Positions 21,688-22,383 of a DNA stretch of 22,383 nucleotides are shown piece after piece. The DNA is from CAZUQP01 sp964484285. GTDB taxonomy: Bacteria > Pseudomonadota > Gammaproteobacteria > DSM-16500. Made by a program: the position numbers and the translations under genes. Positions within the stretch are counted from its first letter, which is position 1. Every line of letters begins with the position of its first letter. The stretch spans positions 1 through 22,383 of the forward strand of contig CAZAEO010000021.1 of assembly GCA_964484285.1 (NCBI GenBank). Direction: 5' to 3'. The notes under the pieces are model-generated. The model saw only the letters and a list, made by a program, of their open reading frames with translations, was not told where the DNA came from and ran no database searches.

Positions 21688-22277
21688 TTGAAATGTATTT
21701 TCGGCCAATGTATCAAGATTGTATAGTTAATCCCATCGCAAGGAGAATACTGATTGCGCCTGAAAAAATCACGTATCTTGCGTGTTTCAGTGGTATTTTG
21801 GTTGCTCCAGCGCTGATGTTTCATTTTATTTATACAGCGATTATATTGCTGCTGATATCAGGTTTTTTTGATACGCTTGATGGTACTGTAGCGAGAATGA
21901 CTGATGGCGTATCAAATGTAGGTAGTATTTTAGATATTATGTCAGATCGTATTGTTGAGTTTTCTGTTATTGTCGGATTGTTTTCTGTGGAGCCAGCGCA
22001 TCGTGCTTTTGCAACGCTTGCGATGTTAGGAAGCTGTTATCTTTGTGTGACTAGTTTTTTAGTGGTAGGTATTTTTTCTTCTAATCAATCTGCAAAAAGT
22101 TTTTATTATAGTCCGGGTTTAATTGAGCGTGCTGAAGCATTTTTGTTTTTTATCGCAATGATTATTTGGTCTAACTATTTTTTATTGCTGGCTTTTTTAT
22201 TTACTGGACTTGTTTTGCTAACAAGTTACTGGCATATCAAGCAATTTATTGATCAGTTAGGCTCTGCGAATAAATAA
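21684..22277 (+). CDS. CDP-alcohol phosphatidyltransferase family protein
   Basis: 197 residues. Integral membrane enzyme transferring a phosphatidyl group from CDP-diacylglycerol to an alcohol, or a related CDP-alcohol reaction. The full signature DxxDGxxARx8GxxxDxxxD is intact, starting DTLDGTVARMTDG and ending GSILDIMSD (about residues 62-87), including all catalytic aspartates. Around five to six membrane helices surround it. The acceptor alcohol (glycerol phosphate, inositol phosphate or another) cannot be told from the sequence; the length is consistent with PgsA-like proteins. It overlaps the preceding VTT gene by four bases. It is the last gene in the window; no terminator is visible after the stop. 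Confidence 0.93.
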   Translation: MIEMYFRPMYQDCIVNPIARRILIAPEKITYLACFSGILVAPALMFHFIYTAIILLLISGFFDTLDGTVARMTDGVSNVGSILDIMSDRIVEFSVIVGLFSVEPAHRAFATLAMLGSCYLCVTSFLVVGIFSSNQSAKSFYYSPGLIERAEAFLFFIAMIIWSNYFLLLAFLFTGLVLLTSYWHIKQFIDQLGSANK

Positions 22278-22314
22278 CTCGTGCATTTTGCATCTCATGG
22301 TAGCGTCATCTTTA

Positions 22315-22383
22315 AACGTTCCTCAGTCGAAAAATCTCGAAATACTTCGAGTATTCCTGCAATTTTTCTCCTTCCGGTACGTT
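22315..22383. repeat. Imperfect palindrome at the right edge
   Basis: AACGTTCC at 22315-22322 is mirrored by GGTACGTT at 22376-22383 (7 of 8 pairing). GAAAAAT (22329-22335) pairs with ATTTTTC (22362-22368 region), around a central CTCGAAATACTTCGAG. It may continue beyond the window. Its minus strand also has an open frame ending near 22313, so the C-terminus of a convergent gene cannot be excluded. A partial similarity to the loop of the 5895-5973 hairpin (TAYTCCTnnAATTT) hints at a common repeat family. Confidence 0.45.

Noticed and set aside
1..22383. CRISPR array, tRNA, rRNA or phage genes
   Set aside because: No regularly spaced repeats, no tRNA-like or rRNA-like stretch, and no integrase or phage structural proteins were seen on either strand.

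Overview
The window reads as chromosomal DNA of a low-GC gammaproteobacterium, most likely a Legionellales-type (Coxiella/Legionella/Berkiella-like), possibly host-associated organism. This is an inference from three things: the proteobacterial yceD-rpmF-plsX-fab gene order, a small protein of a type I associate with Legionellales at the left end, and AT-rich DNA with mobile palindromic repeats. No rRNA or tRNA gene and no transposase gene was seen.

Left end (1-2234): a small gene whose 3' end runs into a 176-bp palindromic mobile element, facing a reverse-strand gene for a 549-residue coiled-coil/two-helix membrane protein of effector-like architecture. A divergent promoter region at 2235-2340 separates it from the core block.

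Core block (2340-13211, all +): yceD, rpmF, plsX, fabH, fabG, acpP, fabF, mltG, tmk, holB, tatD, a lolC/E-type permease and lolD. It links ribosome biogenesis, phospholipid and type II fatty-acid synthesis, peptidoglycan cleavage, dTTP supply and replication, and lipoprotein export. fabD, normally between fabH and fabG, is absent, and so is pabC between fabF and mltG. Only one Lol permease is present. The promoter ahead of yceD is so close to the start codon that the transcript should be nearly leaderless.

Middle (13212-17201): a second, near-identical copy of the 176-bp element, then comEC (DNA uptake channel), then a fusion of a cyclic-nucleotide-binding domain to a CPBP-type intramembrane protease-like domain with an altered first motif.

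Right part (17272-22277): a bufferin-type RiPP cluster. It consists of a DUF2282 precursor with signal peptide and four cysteines, its DUF692/MNIO iron oxidase and its DUF2063 partner. A tightly packed run follows: yceI, cytochrome b561, yceI, a VTT/TVP38 membrane protein and a CDP-alcohol phosphatidyltransferase. Bufferins are known as copper-binding peptides. The adjacent lipocalin-like YceI and b561 pair suggests envelope metal or redox stress handling coupled to quinones, which is inference. The window ends in an imperfect palindrome.
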